The notes beneath the pieces were generated by a model, which did no database searches, was not told where the DNA came from, and was given only the letters and a program-made list of their open reading frames with translations. A stretch of DNA of 64,000 nucleotides. Source: an uncultured Prevotellaceae bacterium (GTDB lineage Bacteria > Bacteroidota > Bacteroidia > Bacteroidales > Bacteroidaceae). Shown one piece after another: positions 8,586 through 17,212 of the stretch. Position 1 is the first letter of the stretch. The number at the start of each line of letters is the position of its first letter. A program made the translations under genes and the position numbers. The stretch spans positions 1 to 64,000 of the forward strand of contig CAMVJU010000008.1 in assembly GCA_947167935.1 (NCBI GenBank), written 5' to 3'.

Positions 8586-11420
8586 TTAGGGGGAGTGCAG
8601 CAGATGGCCGTCGAGGGTAACGCCTGCGGCGGTCATACTGATACGTGTCTCCTTGCTGTTGTTGTAGAAGGTGGCGGTGAAGCGTCCTTCAGAGTCGGAA
8701 ACGGCGTTGGGATTCCAATAGAGTGTACGGCGGTAGTCGGCGGGCAGACTGTCGACTGCGCGATGGCTGTAGTCGGGCTGATAGAAATCCTCTGCCATAT
8801 TGACACCACGCAACAGAATATGACGGTCGCGGAAGGTAGGCTGTACGCCATCGTCGGGAATGAGCTCCAGGTCGACGGTGGCATCGGCGGTGTGAGAGTC
8901 GTAGACCATCAGCGAGTCCTCAGTACGCGGCTCGTAGTCGGTGTATACACGGATGTTCTGCAGGCGTTTCAGCTTCAGGAGGCGGTAGAGGTGCGTGGAT
9001 GTGCGGTTGGCCACAAAAAGACCGGCACGCTCTGCCTCGTCGCCACTGGTGAAGGGAGAGTAGCTGCGATAGTAGGTATGACCCTCGATGCGCCCGTCGA
9101 CATTGTAGTTCAACGGACGGTTCATATTGCCGAAGAGTAGTTTGCACACCTGCACGGGGAACTGGCGCATGTCGAGCTTGCCGAAGCTGAGGCCGCGGTC
9201 GGTGAGGTCGTTGTACAGGTCGTAGGCATCGACCACATAGGCCGGCTTCTTCCAGTCGATGGCGCGACGTCCGCGACGCTTGCCTTTCACGTTGACCTCG
9301 CCCAGCTCGTGCACGTCGTTCTCCATCGAGTATTCCGAGAGGGTGTCGACGAGCTGCGAATAGTCAACGTCGGGCTGATGCTTCTCGTAGTAGTTGTAGT
9401 CATGGGTGAAGACGGGGAAGAAAAGGTCGCGCTTGACGTAGTAGTCGGGGAAGGCATCCTCGTCATACACCTTGGCGTCCTTCCTCGAGGCCATGTTCTT
9501 CTTCAGGGAGTCCTTTTCGTTGTAGGCCTTCAGGTTGAGATAGGCCAGCCCGTAGAACGGCGGCACCTCGAAGATGAAGCGTCCGCCCTTCGTCTCCTGC
9601 ACGGCGCCAACGAAGTGGTCGTCGAAGGAAACCTCGGCCTCCACCATCACCTCATGCTTGAGATTGCCGTGATTGATGCCGATATTGTCGTTGGCCGATG
9701 CCAGGTCGCTGTAGATAATAGTGGGCTCAGTTGTGGTACTTGTCATCTCCGTCTCGTCGCCAGAGGCATCGCTTTCGCTGTTGTAGGAAATGTTGTCTCC
9801 CAGGCTTTCGTCTTCCTCGGTGTCGCTGGGAAAGACGCCGTACTGCCAGTCGGTGATTTCGTCATAGCCAGCCTTGAAATCGCCTACGGGGATGATATTC
9901 AGCATCTTATAGACAGCACCTTCGATGGTCAGCGTCGTCTCTGGCTGGTAACGCATAGGACGGTCGGCCTCGGCTAGCTCCTGCCACTTGTATTTCCGCC
10001 AGCCCTGTACCATCATCAGCAGGTCGAGGTGGTGACGGTGCACGTCGTCGTCGGCCTCGAAGTAATAGGCTGGATGGGCGATGAAGCCGCGCAGCTCGCT
10101 CGAAAGCAGCAGGTCGGTCATCAGGTTGCCGTCGTCGTAAGAGGGCTCGTCGGTGTACCTGTCGCGAATGGCGAGCGAAAAGGTTGTGGGCTGGCTGACA
10201 CCATGCAGCTGTATGGGCAGGTCGACGCGCTCATAGGGGGTGTAGGTATGTGTGCGCTCGATGGGAGCCGTGATGAGGAGCGAGTCGTGCTCGTGGTTGT
10301 TAACGAAACAGAGGCGGTCGGCCAGAATCTGCCCGTCGCTGTCGAAGAGGGTGATGTCGGCCACACCTGAAGGCAGCTTGTCGAAGGGGAGGGTGAGTTG
10401 AGAGTTAAGAGATAAGAGTTGAGAGTTAAGAGTTAACTGCACCTGCTCGAAGTGTTTCAGGGCCCCTCGGCAGAGGATGCTCACAGCATATTCCTTGTCC
10501 TCTGGCAGTCCAAATGCCTTGATATTGAGTTGGTTGCCGTTGAGCAGGAAGGCGGCACCACGCACCTCAGCCTTCGGCAGGTCGATGGTCCAGTCCTTGT
10601 TGCGCCAATGGAAGGTGGCATGCAGACGTTTGCCGTTAGGGGTAATGGTGAAGACTCCGCGCCCCATGTGCTCAGTCCTCAGGGTAAGGGTCTGCCCGTT
10701 GTCCAGGTCGATAGTGCCCTTGATGTTGATGGCCTCGCCGTGCTGGTCGTTGACCTCGAAGGCCACGCGGTTTTCGATACCGTCGATGAGGTGTCCGCCT
10801 TCAGGGTAGAATTTCACCACCAGATCGTCTTTCTTCTTGCGGGGAAGGCGTGTCTTTGGTCGCTGGTACATGTAGCGGGCATCGTAGTCGCCAGCTTTTT
10901 CGGGCTTGCTGTAGATGGGCAGCACACGGCTATAGAGCCCGTCCCACACACGGTAGTAGTCGGCGGCCATCTGCTTGTTGTAGAACCACCACGTCTCTTC
11001 CCTGCGGTAATAATGCTTCCTGACGTTGAAGTTCAGGTTCCAGCGGGTGTAGGCACGCAGCTCATAGTAGCCGCTATAGAGCGAGTCCGTCAGCTCAAAC
11101 TGGCCGCAGGTGTAGCCGGCAGGGCTGATGATGACGGTCTGACGCTCTACGAGCATGCCGTCGGGCGACAGCAACTCCACGTAGAGCAGGCGACTCATAT
11201 TGGTTGGCTTGAGGTTGTCGGCACGCACCACGTATGCCTTGTACCATAGGGTGTCGCCCACGAAATAGCATTGGTTGTCGGTATGAACGAAGACCTTTTC
11301 CTGCGCTTGCTGCTGTGACGACGCCTGCAAAGTCTGCTTGATGTCGTCAAGACTGCCGGCGCGAATGGAAAGGCAGAATAGCGTCAGCAGCAAGAAGAGT
11401 GTTCTGAAAGGTCTGGTCAA
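8586..11420 (-). CDS. Large exported protein with MG2 (alpha-2-macroglobulin-like) N-terminal region
   Basis: QEKVFVHTDNQCYFVGDTLWYKAYVVRADNLKPTNMSRLLYVELLSPDGMLVERQ; signal peptide. Confidence 0.7.
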   Translation of the reverse strand: MTRPFRTLFLLLTLFCLSIRAGSLDDIKQTLQASSQQQAQEKVFVHTDNQCYFVGDTLWYKAYVVRADNLKPTNMSRLLYVELLSPDGMLVERQTVIISPAGYTCGQFELTDSLYSGYYELRAYTRWNLNFNVRKHYYRREETWWFYNKQMAADYYRVWDGLYSRVLPIYSKPEKAGDYDARYMYQRPKTRLPRKKKDDLVVKFYPEGGHLIDGIENRVAFEVNDQHGEAINIKGTIDLDNGQTLTLRTEHMGRGVFTITPNGKRLHATFHWRNKDWTIDLPKAEVRGAAFLLNGNQLNIKAFGLPEDKEYAVSILCRGALKHFEQVQLTLNSQLLSLNSQLTLPFDKLPSGVADITLFDSDGQILADRLCFVNNHEHDSLLITAPIERTHTYTPYERVDLPIQLHGVSQPTTFSLAIRDRYTDEPSYDDGNLMTDLLLSSELRGFIAHPAYYFEADDDVHRHHLDLLMMVQGWRKYKWQELAEADRPMRYQPETTLTIEGAVYKMLNIIPVGDFKAGYDEITDWQYGVFPSDTEEDESLGDNISYNSESDASGDETEMTSTTTEPTIIYSDLASANDNIGINHGNLKHEVMVEAEVSFDDHFVGAVQETKGGRFIFEVPPFYGLAYLNLKAYNEKDSLKKNMASRKDAKVYDEDAFPDYYVKRDLFFPVFTHDYNYYEKHQPDVDYSQLVDTLSEYSMENDVHELGEVNVKGKRRGRRAIDWKKPAYVVDAYDLYNDLTDRGLSFGKLDMRQFPVQVCKLLFGNMNRPLNYNVDGRIEGHTYYRSYSPFTSGDEAERAGLFVANRTSTHLYRLLKLKRLQNIRVYTDYEPRTEDSLMVYDSHTADATVDLELIPDDGVQPTFRDRHILLRGVNMAEDFYQPDYSHRAVDSLPADYRRTLYWNPNAVSDSEGRFTATFYNNSKETRISMTAAGVTLDGHLLHSP
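10394..10435. repeat. Heptamer tandem repeat, 6 units, inside the MG2-like CDS
   Basis: tgagttg|agagtta|agagata|agagttg|agagtta|agagtta; encodes LTLNSQLLSLNSQL. Confidence 0.9.
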
Positions 11421-11432
11421 TCTGTGTGGCTT

Positions 11433-12842
11433 CTATTGCTTAAGCTTGAATGAGTTTTCGATGCTGTTGATGTCCTCCTTGAAGGCTTGGTCCACTTTGA
11501 GGCGCTGCTGAACGGCCGTGCAGCTGTGCAATACGGTGCTGTGGTCGCGTCCGCCGATGAGGTGGCCGATGCGCGAGGCGGGCATCTTCGTATATTTCTG
11601 TGCCAGGTACATCGATATCTGTCTGACCTGTACGTATTCACGCTTACGGCTCTTGCTGAACACCTCCTGCTGCTTCACGCCAAAGTGGCGGCATACGGCC
11701 TCGAGGATATCATCGACGGTGAGCGGATGGTTGTCGGTCTTCACGGCACGCTTGATGATGCGCTCGGCCAGATGCATGTCGACGGCAGAATTATAGACGA
11801 TGGAGTAGGCCATCAGCGAGTTCACCACACCTTCCAAGTCGCGCACGCTGTCGTTGGCCGTCTGTGCGATGTACTGAATGACGTCGGCAGGAATCTTCAG
11901 GCCGTCGTGGCGGCACTTGGAGTTGAGGATGTCGATGCAGAGCTGCATGTTGGGTTTCTCAAGCTCAGCGATGAGGCCACAGGCGAAGCGCGTCAGCAGA
12001 CGGTCCTTCACACCCTCGAGATCTACGGGTGGCCTGTCGCTGGCCAGCACAATCTGCTTGCCCAGACGGAACAGGTGGTCGAAGATATGGAAGAAGGTGT
12101 CGAGCGTCTTTGGCGAGTTCACCCACTCCTGAATGTCGTCGACGATGAGCACGTCGAGGCTCTGATAGAAGTTGATGAAGTCGTTGGTGGTGTTGCGACG
12201 CACGGAGTCGGTGAATTGCACCTGGAAGAGGCGGGCCGACACGTAGAGCACGCGGCGACGCGGATCGAGGCGCTTACATTCTACGCCGATGGCGTTGATG
12301 AGGTGCGTCTTGCCACAGCCGGAAGGACCGAAGACGAAGAAGGGGTTGAACATTGACTTGCCAGGATGCTGGGCAATGTTCAGGCCAACGGTACGTGGCA
12401 GCTTGTTGGAGTCGCCTTCGATGAAACTCTCAAAGGTGTTTCTGGGATCAAGCTGCGGATTCAGTTCCTGAGGCACGGCGGCATCAAGGATATTCGGCGA
12501 CTGGTTGGCGCGAGTGGTGGGTGCAGGAGCTTCGATAGCTGCAGGGCGTTCACCCTCCATGTCCACCTTCTTGCCGTTCTCGCGGTCTACCACAAGGCGG
12601 TAGGTGAGCTTGACGTTTGCCTTGAAGCTGTTGTTGAGGGCCCAGGCCATCAGGCGTACGTAGTACTGCTCCAAGTACTCGTAGATATACGGGCTTGGAA
12701 CCTGCACCAGTACCGTCGAGAGCTGCTCGTCGTAGCTCTCGAAGACAATGGGCTCGAACCACGTCTTATATATTTGCTCTGTGACGTTTTGCCTGATGAG
12801 ATGCAGGCAGCGGTCCCAGAGTTCCTGATGACTCTTCTGCAT
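11433..12842 (-). CDS. dnaA: Chromosomal replication initiator DnaA
   Basis: FGPSGCGKTHLINAIG, VLIVDDIQEW, C-terminal ISMYLAQKYTKMPASRIGHLIGGRDHSTVLHSC. Confidence 0.97.
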   Translation of the reverse strand: MQKSHQELWDRCLHLIRQNVTEQIYKTWFEPIVFESYDEQLSTVLVQVPSPYIYEYLEQYYVRLMAWALNNSFKANVKLTYRLVVDRENGKKVDMEGERPAAIEAPAPTTRANQSPNILDAAVPQELNPQLDPRNTFESFIEGDSNKLPRTVGLNIAQHPGKSMFNPFFVFGPSGCGKTHLINAIGVECKRLDPRRRVLYVSARLFQVQFTDSVRRNTTNDFINFYQSLDVLIVDDIQEWVNSPKTLDTFFHIFDHLFRLGKQIVLASDRPPVDLEGVKDRLLTRFACGLIAELEKPNMQLCIDILNSKCRHDGLKIPADVIQYIAQTANDSVRDLEGVVNSLMAYSIVYNSAVDMHLAERIIKRAVKTDNHPLTVDDILEAVCRHFGVKQQEVFSKSRKREYVQVRQISMYLAQKYTKMPASRIGHLIGGRDHSTVLHSCTAVQQRLKVDQAFKEDINSIENSFKLKQ

Positions 12843-13160
12843 TAGTTTTAGATTAATGACCTGTCGAAAGCTGGCTTTGTCAAACCTTGTCTGCTCGTCC
12901 TTTTAGGGGAAGCTGGCTTTTGTCGGCTTTCGTCGGCTTTCGAGTGCAAAGTTCGCAAAAAAAAATGAACCGTGCAAATTGTCGATTTTTTCCCTGCGTG
13001 TTTACAATCTTTGTAACCTCCTCTTTCTACGTCATTTATGTTGTTTCACGGGTTTTCGCCTAATTTTGCTCTTGCAAGATTAAAAGTCTTTGTTTTTCAA
13101 TAGCTTGTGAATCGCGAAATCGTGCTTTGCATGCACTTTGTTATTTAGACAAAATTGAAA

Positions 13161-14063
13161 TTACTTATCTTTTTTACCAAAAACGGAGAAGTTGATGTAG
13201 CGTCTCGGATGCTGCTTGAAGTCGACGAGCAACGAGTCGACATCGCGCATCGTATTGGTGATGTTCTCGTAAAGTTGGGCATCGTTGAGCAGCATGCCGG
13301 CCGTGCCGTGAGGGTTGTTCAGCGCAGCGGTGAGCTGCTGCACGTTGGCCAGCGTCTGGTCTACACGCTGCATCGTGGCCTGCAGGTCAAGTTGCGCGAG
13401 ATTGCCCGTCAGCGTCTGGGTGTTGTCGAGTACGCCTTCAGCCTTTGTCATCATCTGGGGTACCTCGCGGTTCAGCTGTGCCGTGAGCTGGTTCAGCTGG
13501 CGGGCTGTGGTGTTGAGGCTGGCCGTCAGCTCTTCCGTGTTGTGCAGGGTGGCAGCAATTGCTGGGTCGGACACAAGTGTCTGCAGGCTGACCAGGATGG
13601 AGTCCAACTTGGGTAACAGCTGCTCTATCTGCGGCATCATCTGCGCAGCCTTGTCCATCAGTCCCAGCTGCTGAATGCCTTCAATAGTGTCGCCCTTAGC
13701 CAGCAGACGGCCTGTGGCAGGACCGAGGCGCAGCTCCAGCTTCGTGTTGCCTAGGAAATCGCTCACAATCTCAGCGTGTGTACCCTCATGCAGTTGCAGC
13801 TTGGGGTCGAGGTCGACGATGGCGACGACACAATCAGGCTTCGAGTAGTCGAAGTCGATATTCGTCACCACACCCACGCGATAGCCGTTGGCATAGATGG
13901 GGCTGGAGGCTGTCAGGCCGCTGATGTTGTTGAATCGGATGTAGTAGGAATCATTCGATGAGAACAATGGCGTGCCCTTGAGAAAATGCATGCCTATGAA
14001 CAGCACGATGATGGCCAGGATGGCCACAAGCGCTATCTTTACTTCTTTGGTGAAAAATCTCAT
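13161..14063 (-). CDS. MlaD/MCE family lipid-transport protein
   Basis: TKEVKIALVAILAIIVLFIGMHFLKGTPLFSSNDSYYIRFNNISGLTASSPIYANGYRVGVV. Confidence 0.88.
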   Translation of the reverse strand: MRFFTKEVKIALVAILAIIVLFIGMHFLKGTPLFSSNDSYYIRFNNISGLTASSPIYANGYRVGVVTNIDFDYSKPDCVVAIVDLDPKLQLHEGTHAEIVSDFLGNTKLELRLGPATGRLLAKGDTIEGIQQLGLMDKAAQMMPQIEQLLPKLDSILVSLQTLVSDPAIAATLHNTEELTASLNTTARQLNQLTAQLNREVPQMMTKAEGVLDNTQTLTGNLAQLDLQATMQRVDQTLANVQQLTAALNNPHGTAGMLLNDAQLYENITNTMRDVDSLLVDFKQHPRRYINFSVFGKKDK

Positions 14064-14066
14064 ATC

Positions 14067-15287
14067 TTATCTGTTGTTGCGTCGGAATTCCTCGATGGCG
14101 CCGTTGACGTCGACGCGCTCGCCGTTCTTGAAGGCCACGATGAAGGCTTGCGGGAATTTGTCGAGAATATCCTTGCGCAGTTTCTTGATGTCGTTATAGT
14201 TCTCAGAAGCACCTACGGTGTATTTCCACATGTTGCCGTCTTGATAGCTCTCCACTCCTTGCAAGCCCTTGAACTGGCGATCAGTAGGTGCTAACTGACG
14301 GTCGAGAGCCATAATCTGCACCTTGAAGACGGGAGCAGAGGACTCACCCCCAGCCCCTCCCTGTGAGGGAGGGGTGGTATTACCTTGTACCCCCGGATTA
14401 TCTGTGGCAGGAGTATCTTCTCCCCTCCCTGTAGGGAGGGGTTGGGGTTGAGTCTGCTGCGTGGGCTGTGTGGGAGCCGTCTGCGTGCGCTTGTTCTTAT
14501 ACGCCACGAAGGCCTGATAGATGCCCTTTCCCATCTTGTCAACATTGGCCTGATTTGTCAGATAGGTGGCTTCCGAGGCGGTGGTGATATATCCCAGCTC
14601 GATGAGGCAGGCGGGCATCGACGTCTCGCGCAGCACGAGGAAGGCATCCTGTTTCACGCCCTTGTTGGGACGTCCGGCTGTGCTGCACACGTTTTTCTGG
14701 ATGAGCTGAGCCAGCTCGACGCTTTCGGCCATGTTCGTCTCGTTCACGATGTCGAAGATGATATAGCTCTCAGGCACACGGGGATCGAAGCCTGCGTAGT
14801 GCTCGCGATAGTCGCTCTCAATGGTGATGACCTCATTCTCACGCATAGCGGCGCTGCGTTTCTCATCCGAGCGGCGCATACCCATCGTGTAGGTCTCCAT
14901 GCCTGTGACGGGCTTGCGACTCTCCACAGAGTTGGTGTGGATAGAGATGAATACGTCGGCCTTGTTCCTGTTGGCGATGGCGGCACGTTCGTGCAGGGGA
15001 ATGAAGACGTCGGTCTTGCGGGTGTAGATCACCTTCACGTCAGGACAGTTCTGCTCCACCAGCTTGCCGAAGGCCAAAGCCACGCTGAGGTTGATGTTCT
15101 TCTCCTTGGCGCGGTTGGCGCAGGCGCCGCCGTCCTTGCCGCCGTGTCCTGCGTCGATGACGAGTACGAATTTGTCCTTGTCGGCAGCCATTGAAGTGAT
15201 GAGTGATAGATGACAAGTGACAAGCACCAGCAGCACTTTCACTATCAGCATCGTCCTCCATCGTGTGGTCTTATTCATATCGCTCAT
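14067..15287 (-). CDS. N-acetylmuramoyl-L-alanine amidase with C-terminal SPOR-like region
   Basis: FVLVIDAGHGGKDGGA, FISIHTNSV, VLRETSMPACLIELGYITTASEA; two palindromic repeat copies in the linker. Confidence 0.93.
   Translation of the reverse strand: MSDMNKTTRWRTMLIVKVLLVLVTCHLSLITSMAADKDKFVLVIDAGHGGKDGGACANRAKEKNINLSVALAFGKLVEQNCPDVKVIYTRKTDVFIPLHERAAIANRNKADVFISIHTNSVESRKPVTGMETYTMGMRRSDEKRSAAMRENEVITIESDYREHYAGFDPRVPESYIIFDIVNETNMAESVELAQLIQKNVCSTAGRPNKGVKQDAFLVLRETSMPACLIELGYITTASEATYLTNQANVDKMGKGIYQAFVAYKNKRTQTAPTQPTQQTQPQPLPTGRGEDTPATDNPGVQGNTTPPSQGGAGGESSAPVFKVQIMALDRQLAPTDRQFKGLQGVESYQDGNMWKYTVGASENYNDIKKLRKDILDKFPQAFIVAFKNGERVDVNGAIEEFRRNNR
14343..14379. repeat. GC-rich palindromic element, in frame in the amidase
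   Basis: ctcacccccagcccctccctgtgagggaggggtggta; encodes NTTPPSQGGAGGES. Confidence 0.92.
14419..14451. repeat. GC-rich palindromic element, in frame in the amidase (opposite orientation)
   Basis: tctcccctccctgtagggaggggttggggttga; encodes TQPQPLPTGRGE. Confidence 0.92.
15190..15224. repeat. Heptamer tandem repeat, 5 units, inside the amidase signal-peptide region
   Basis: attgaag|tgatgag|tgataga|tgacaag|tgacaag; encodes LVTCHLSLITS. Confidence 0.82.
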
Positions 15288-15299
15288 TCTTTTTCAGTT

Positions 15300-15701
15300 T
15301 CAGTCTTCATTATTCATAGAGTCGGGGCCCGCATCTCTCTTACAGCGGATATCCACGCCGGCTCCACTGCAGTCGACACCCATAGGCGGATTTTCCTTCG
15401 TCAGTTTCAAATCAACGGAAAGGGCACGGGGAAAACGCTCGAAGATGGCATCGACAATACGTGCGGCCACATGCTCCAGCAGGCGAGAGGGCTTGTCCAT
15501 CTCTTCCTTCACCACCTCGACAACGTCGGCATACGACAAAGCGTACTTGATGTTGTCGGTCTTCATGGCCATGTGTATATTATAATGTACGCGAAGGGTA
15601 ATGAGGAACCACGCACCTACGCGCTGCTCCTGCTCCATCACGCCGTGATGGGCGTAGAGGCGCAGGTTGTCAATAAAGATGATACTACTCTTCAGTCTCA
15701 T
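15300..15701 (-). CDS. folB: Dihydroneopterin aldolase
   Basis: IIFIDNLRLYAHHGVMEQEQRVGAWFLI, LSYADVVEVVKEEM, LLEHVAARIVDAIF. Confidence 0.9.
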   Translation of the reverse strand: MRLKSSIIFIDNLRLYAHHGVMEQEQRVGAWFLITLRVHYNIHMAMKTDNIKYALSYADVVEVVKEEMDKPSRLLEHVAARIVDAIFERFPRALSVDLKLTKENPPMGVDCSGAGVDIRCKRDAGPDSMNNED

Positions 15702-16356
15702 AGGCTCCTCCAGGCAGGTACTTCTTCAGCGCACGCTCCACGCCGTTCTTCCATGTGTTGATGCTCTCGTCCTTCAGCTGTAGTGAGGCCACCAGGCGGA
15801 TGACGTGCTCGATGGGCATACGGTAGCGCAGCACACCTGAGATGAGCTTGGCGTAGTTCCAATACTCAGGGTTGAACTTCTCCGACAGACCTTCGACGGT
15901 GATCTTGTAGCCGCGTGTGTTCTCGAACTGGAAGTCGTAGCGTTTCGTGCCGTCGAGTCCCACCTGCTTCACAATCTTGCCCTTGCTCACCGACTTGGGT
16001 AGCATGATGCCCTCGTCGTCGTCCTGCAGACCGGTGAAGATCTCATAGGGATAGCCGTCGAGCAGACCTACCAGCGCCACCCATTTCTCCTTGTTGTTCT
16101 GGAAGCGCACCACGTCACACTCCAGCACCTGCGGTCTGATCTCAGTCACTTGCGGCCTGGGTTCTAAGGGCAGCGGCGTCTCAGCGGCTATGGTGTGCAG
16201 ATGTGCCAACACGCGTATGGCTTGTGCAGTGCTGACGGGCTTTTTGTTACTTTTGTCCATCTCGGCCAGCATCTCGGCCAGATGCTGTTCGCCACCCAAT
16301 GTGCTTATCCACGTCGTCAAGACATCCTGACAAGTATTCAGTTGCTGTTTATCCAT
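15685..16356 (-). CDS. Stand-alone protein resembling the C-terminal region of Bacteroidetes class II (B12-dependent) ribonucleotide reductases
   Basis: LECDVVRFQNNKEKWVALVGLLDGYPYEIFTGLQDDDEGIMLPKSVSKGKIVKQ...YDFQFENTRGYKITVEGLSEKFNPEYWNYAKLISGVLRYRMPIEHVIRLVASLQ; no RNR catalytic domain adjacent. Confidence 0.7.
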   Translation of the reverse strand: MDKQQLNTCQDVLTTWISTLGGEQHLAEMLAEMDKSNKKPVSTAQAIRVLAHLHTIAAETPLPLEPRPQVTEIRPQVLECDVVRFQNNKEKWVALVGLLDGYPYEIFTGLQDDDEGIMLPKSVSKGKIVKQVGLDGTKRYDFQFENTRGYKITVEGLSEKFNPEYWNYAKLISGVLRYRMPIEHVIRLVASLQLKDESINTWKNGVERALKKYLPGGAYETEE

Positions 16357-16474
16357 CGTCGTTTTCGTTTTTCGTTTTCTGCTGCAAAATTAGTAAAAAA
16401 GTGGAATTTATGGGTTTGGAATGAGATTTTTTTTATAATTTTGCACGCAATTAAGGAAAAAAGGGAAATTACTT

Positions 16475-17212
16475 ATGAAAAACCTTCGCACACGGCGCAC
16501 CATCCGCCGATACAGCGACCGACCTGTGGACGACGGTCTGCTGGGCCGTCTCATCGACGAGGCTACACGCACCCAGACGATGGGCAACCTGCAGCTCTAC
16601 AGCGTCGTCATCACCCGTTCGCAGGAGATGAAGGAGCAGCTGGCACCAGCCCACTTTAATCAGCCGATGGTGACGCAGGCCCCTGTGGTGCTTACCGTTT
16701 GTGCCGACTTCAACCGTACCTCGCAATGGGCACGATGCCGTCAGGCCGAGCCGGGTTACGACAATTTTCTCTCGTTCCTCAATGCCGCCACCGATGCGCT
16801 GCTCTACACGCAGACGCTCTGCTGCCGCCTTGACGAGAAGGGCCTGGGCTATTGCTTTTTGGGCACTACGCTCTATCAGCCGATGCGTATCATTGAGATT
16901 CTCGGCCTGCCCAAGCTGGTGATGCCTGTCGCCACCCTCACCATCGGATGGCCCGACGAGAATCCGCCGCAGTCAGACCGTCTGCCGCTGAAGGCCTTTA
17001 TCCACAACGAGACCTACCAGGACTACACGCCGCAGAATATCGACCAGTTCTATTCCTACAAGGAGAGCCTGCCCGAGAACCGGCATTTCGTTGAAATCAA
17101 CAACAAGCAGACGCTGGCGCAGGTCTTTACCGATATCCGCTACACCCGTAGCGACAACGAGGCTATGAGCCAGGGCCTGCTCGACGCCCTGCGCCATCAG
17201 GGATTCCTGTAA
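16475..17212 (+). CDS. Nitroreductase family protein
   Basis: MKNLRTRRTIRRYSDRPVDDGLLGRLIDEATRTQTMGNLQLYSVVITR; LGYCFLGTT. Confidence 0.9.
   Translation: MKNLRTRRTIRRYSDRPVDDGLLGRLIDEATRTQTMGNLQLYSVVITRSQEMKEQLAPAHFNQPMVTQAPVVLTVCADFNRTSQWARCRQAEPGYDNFLSFLNAATDALLYTQTLCCRLDEKGLGYCFLGTTLYQPMRIIEILGLPKLVMPVATLTIGWPDENPPQSDRLPLKAFIHNETYQDYTPQNIDQFYSYKESLPENRHFVEINNKQTLAQVFTDIRYTRSDNEAMSQGLLDALRHQGFL

Noticed and set aside
12843-13160. oriC next to dnaA
   Set aside because: I found no TTATNCACA-type DnaA boxes or clear AT-rich unwinding repeats; in this phylum dnaA location is not sufficient evidence.
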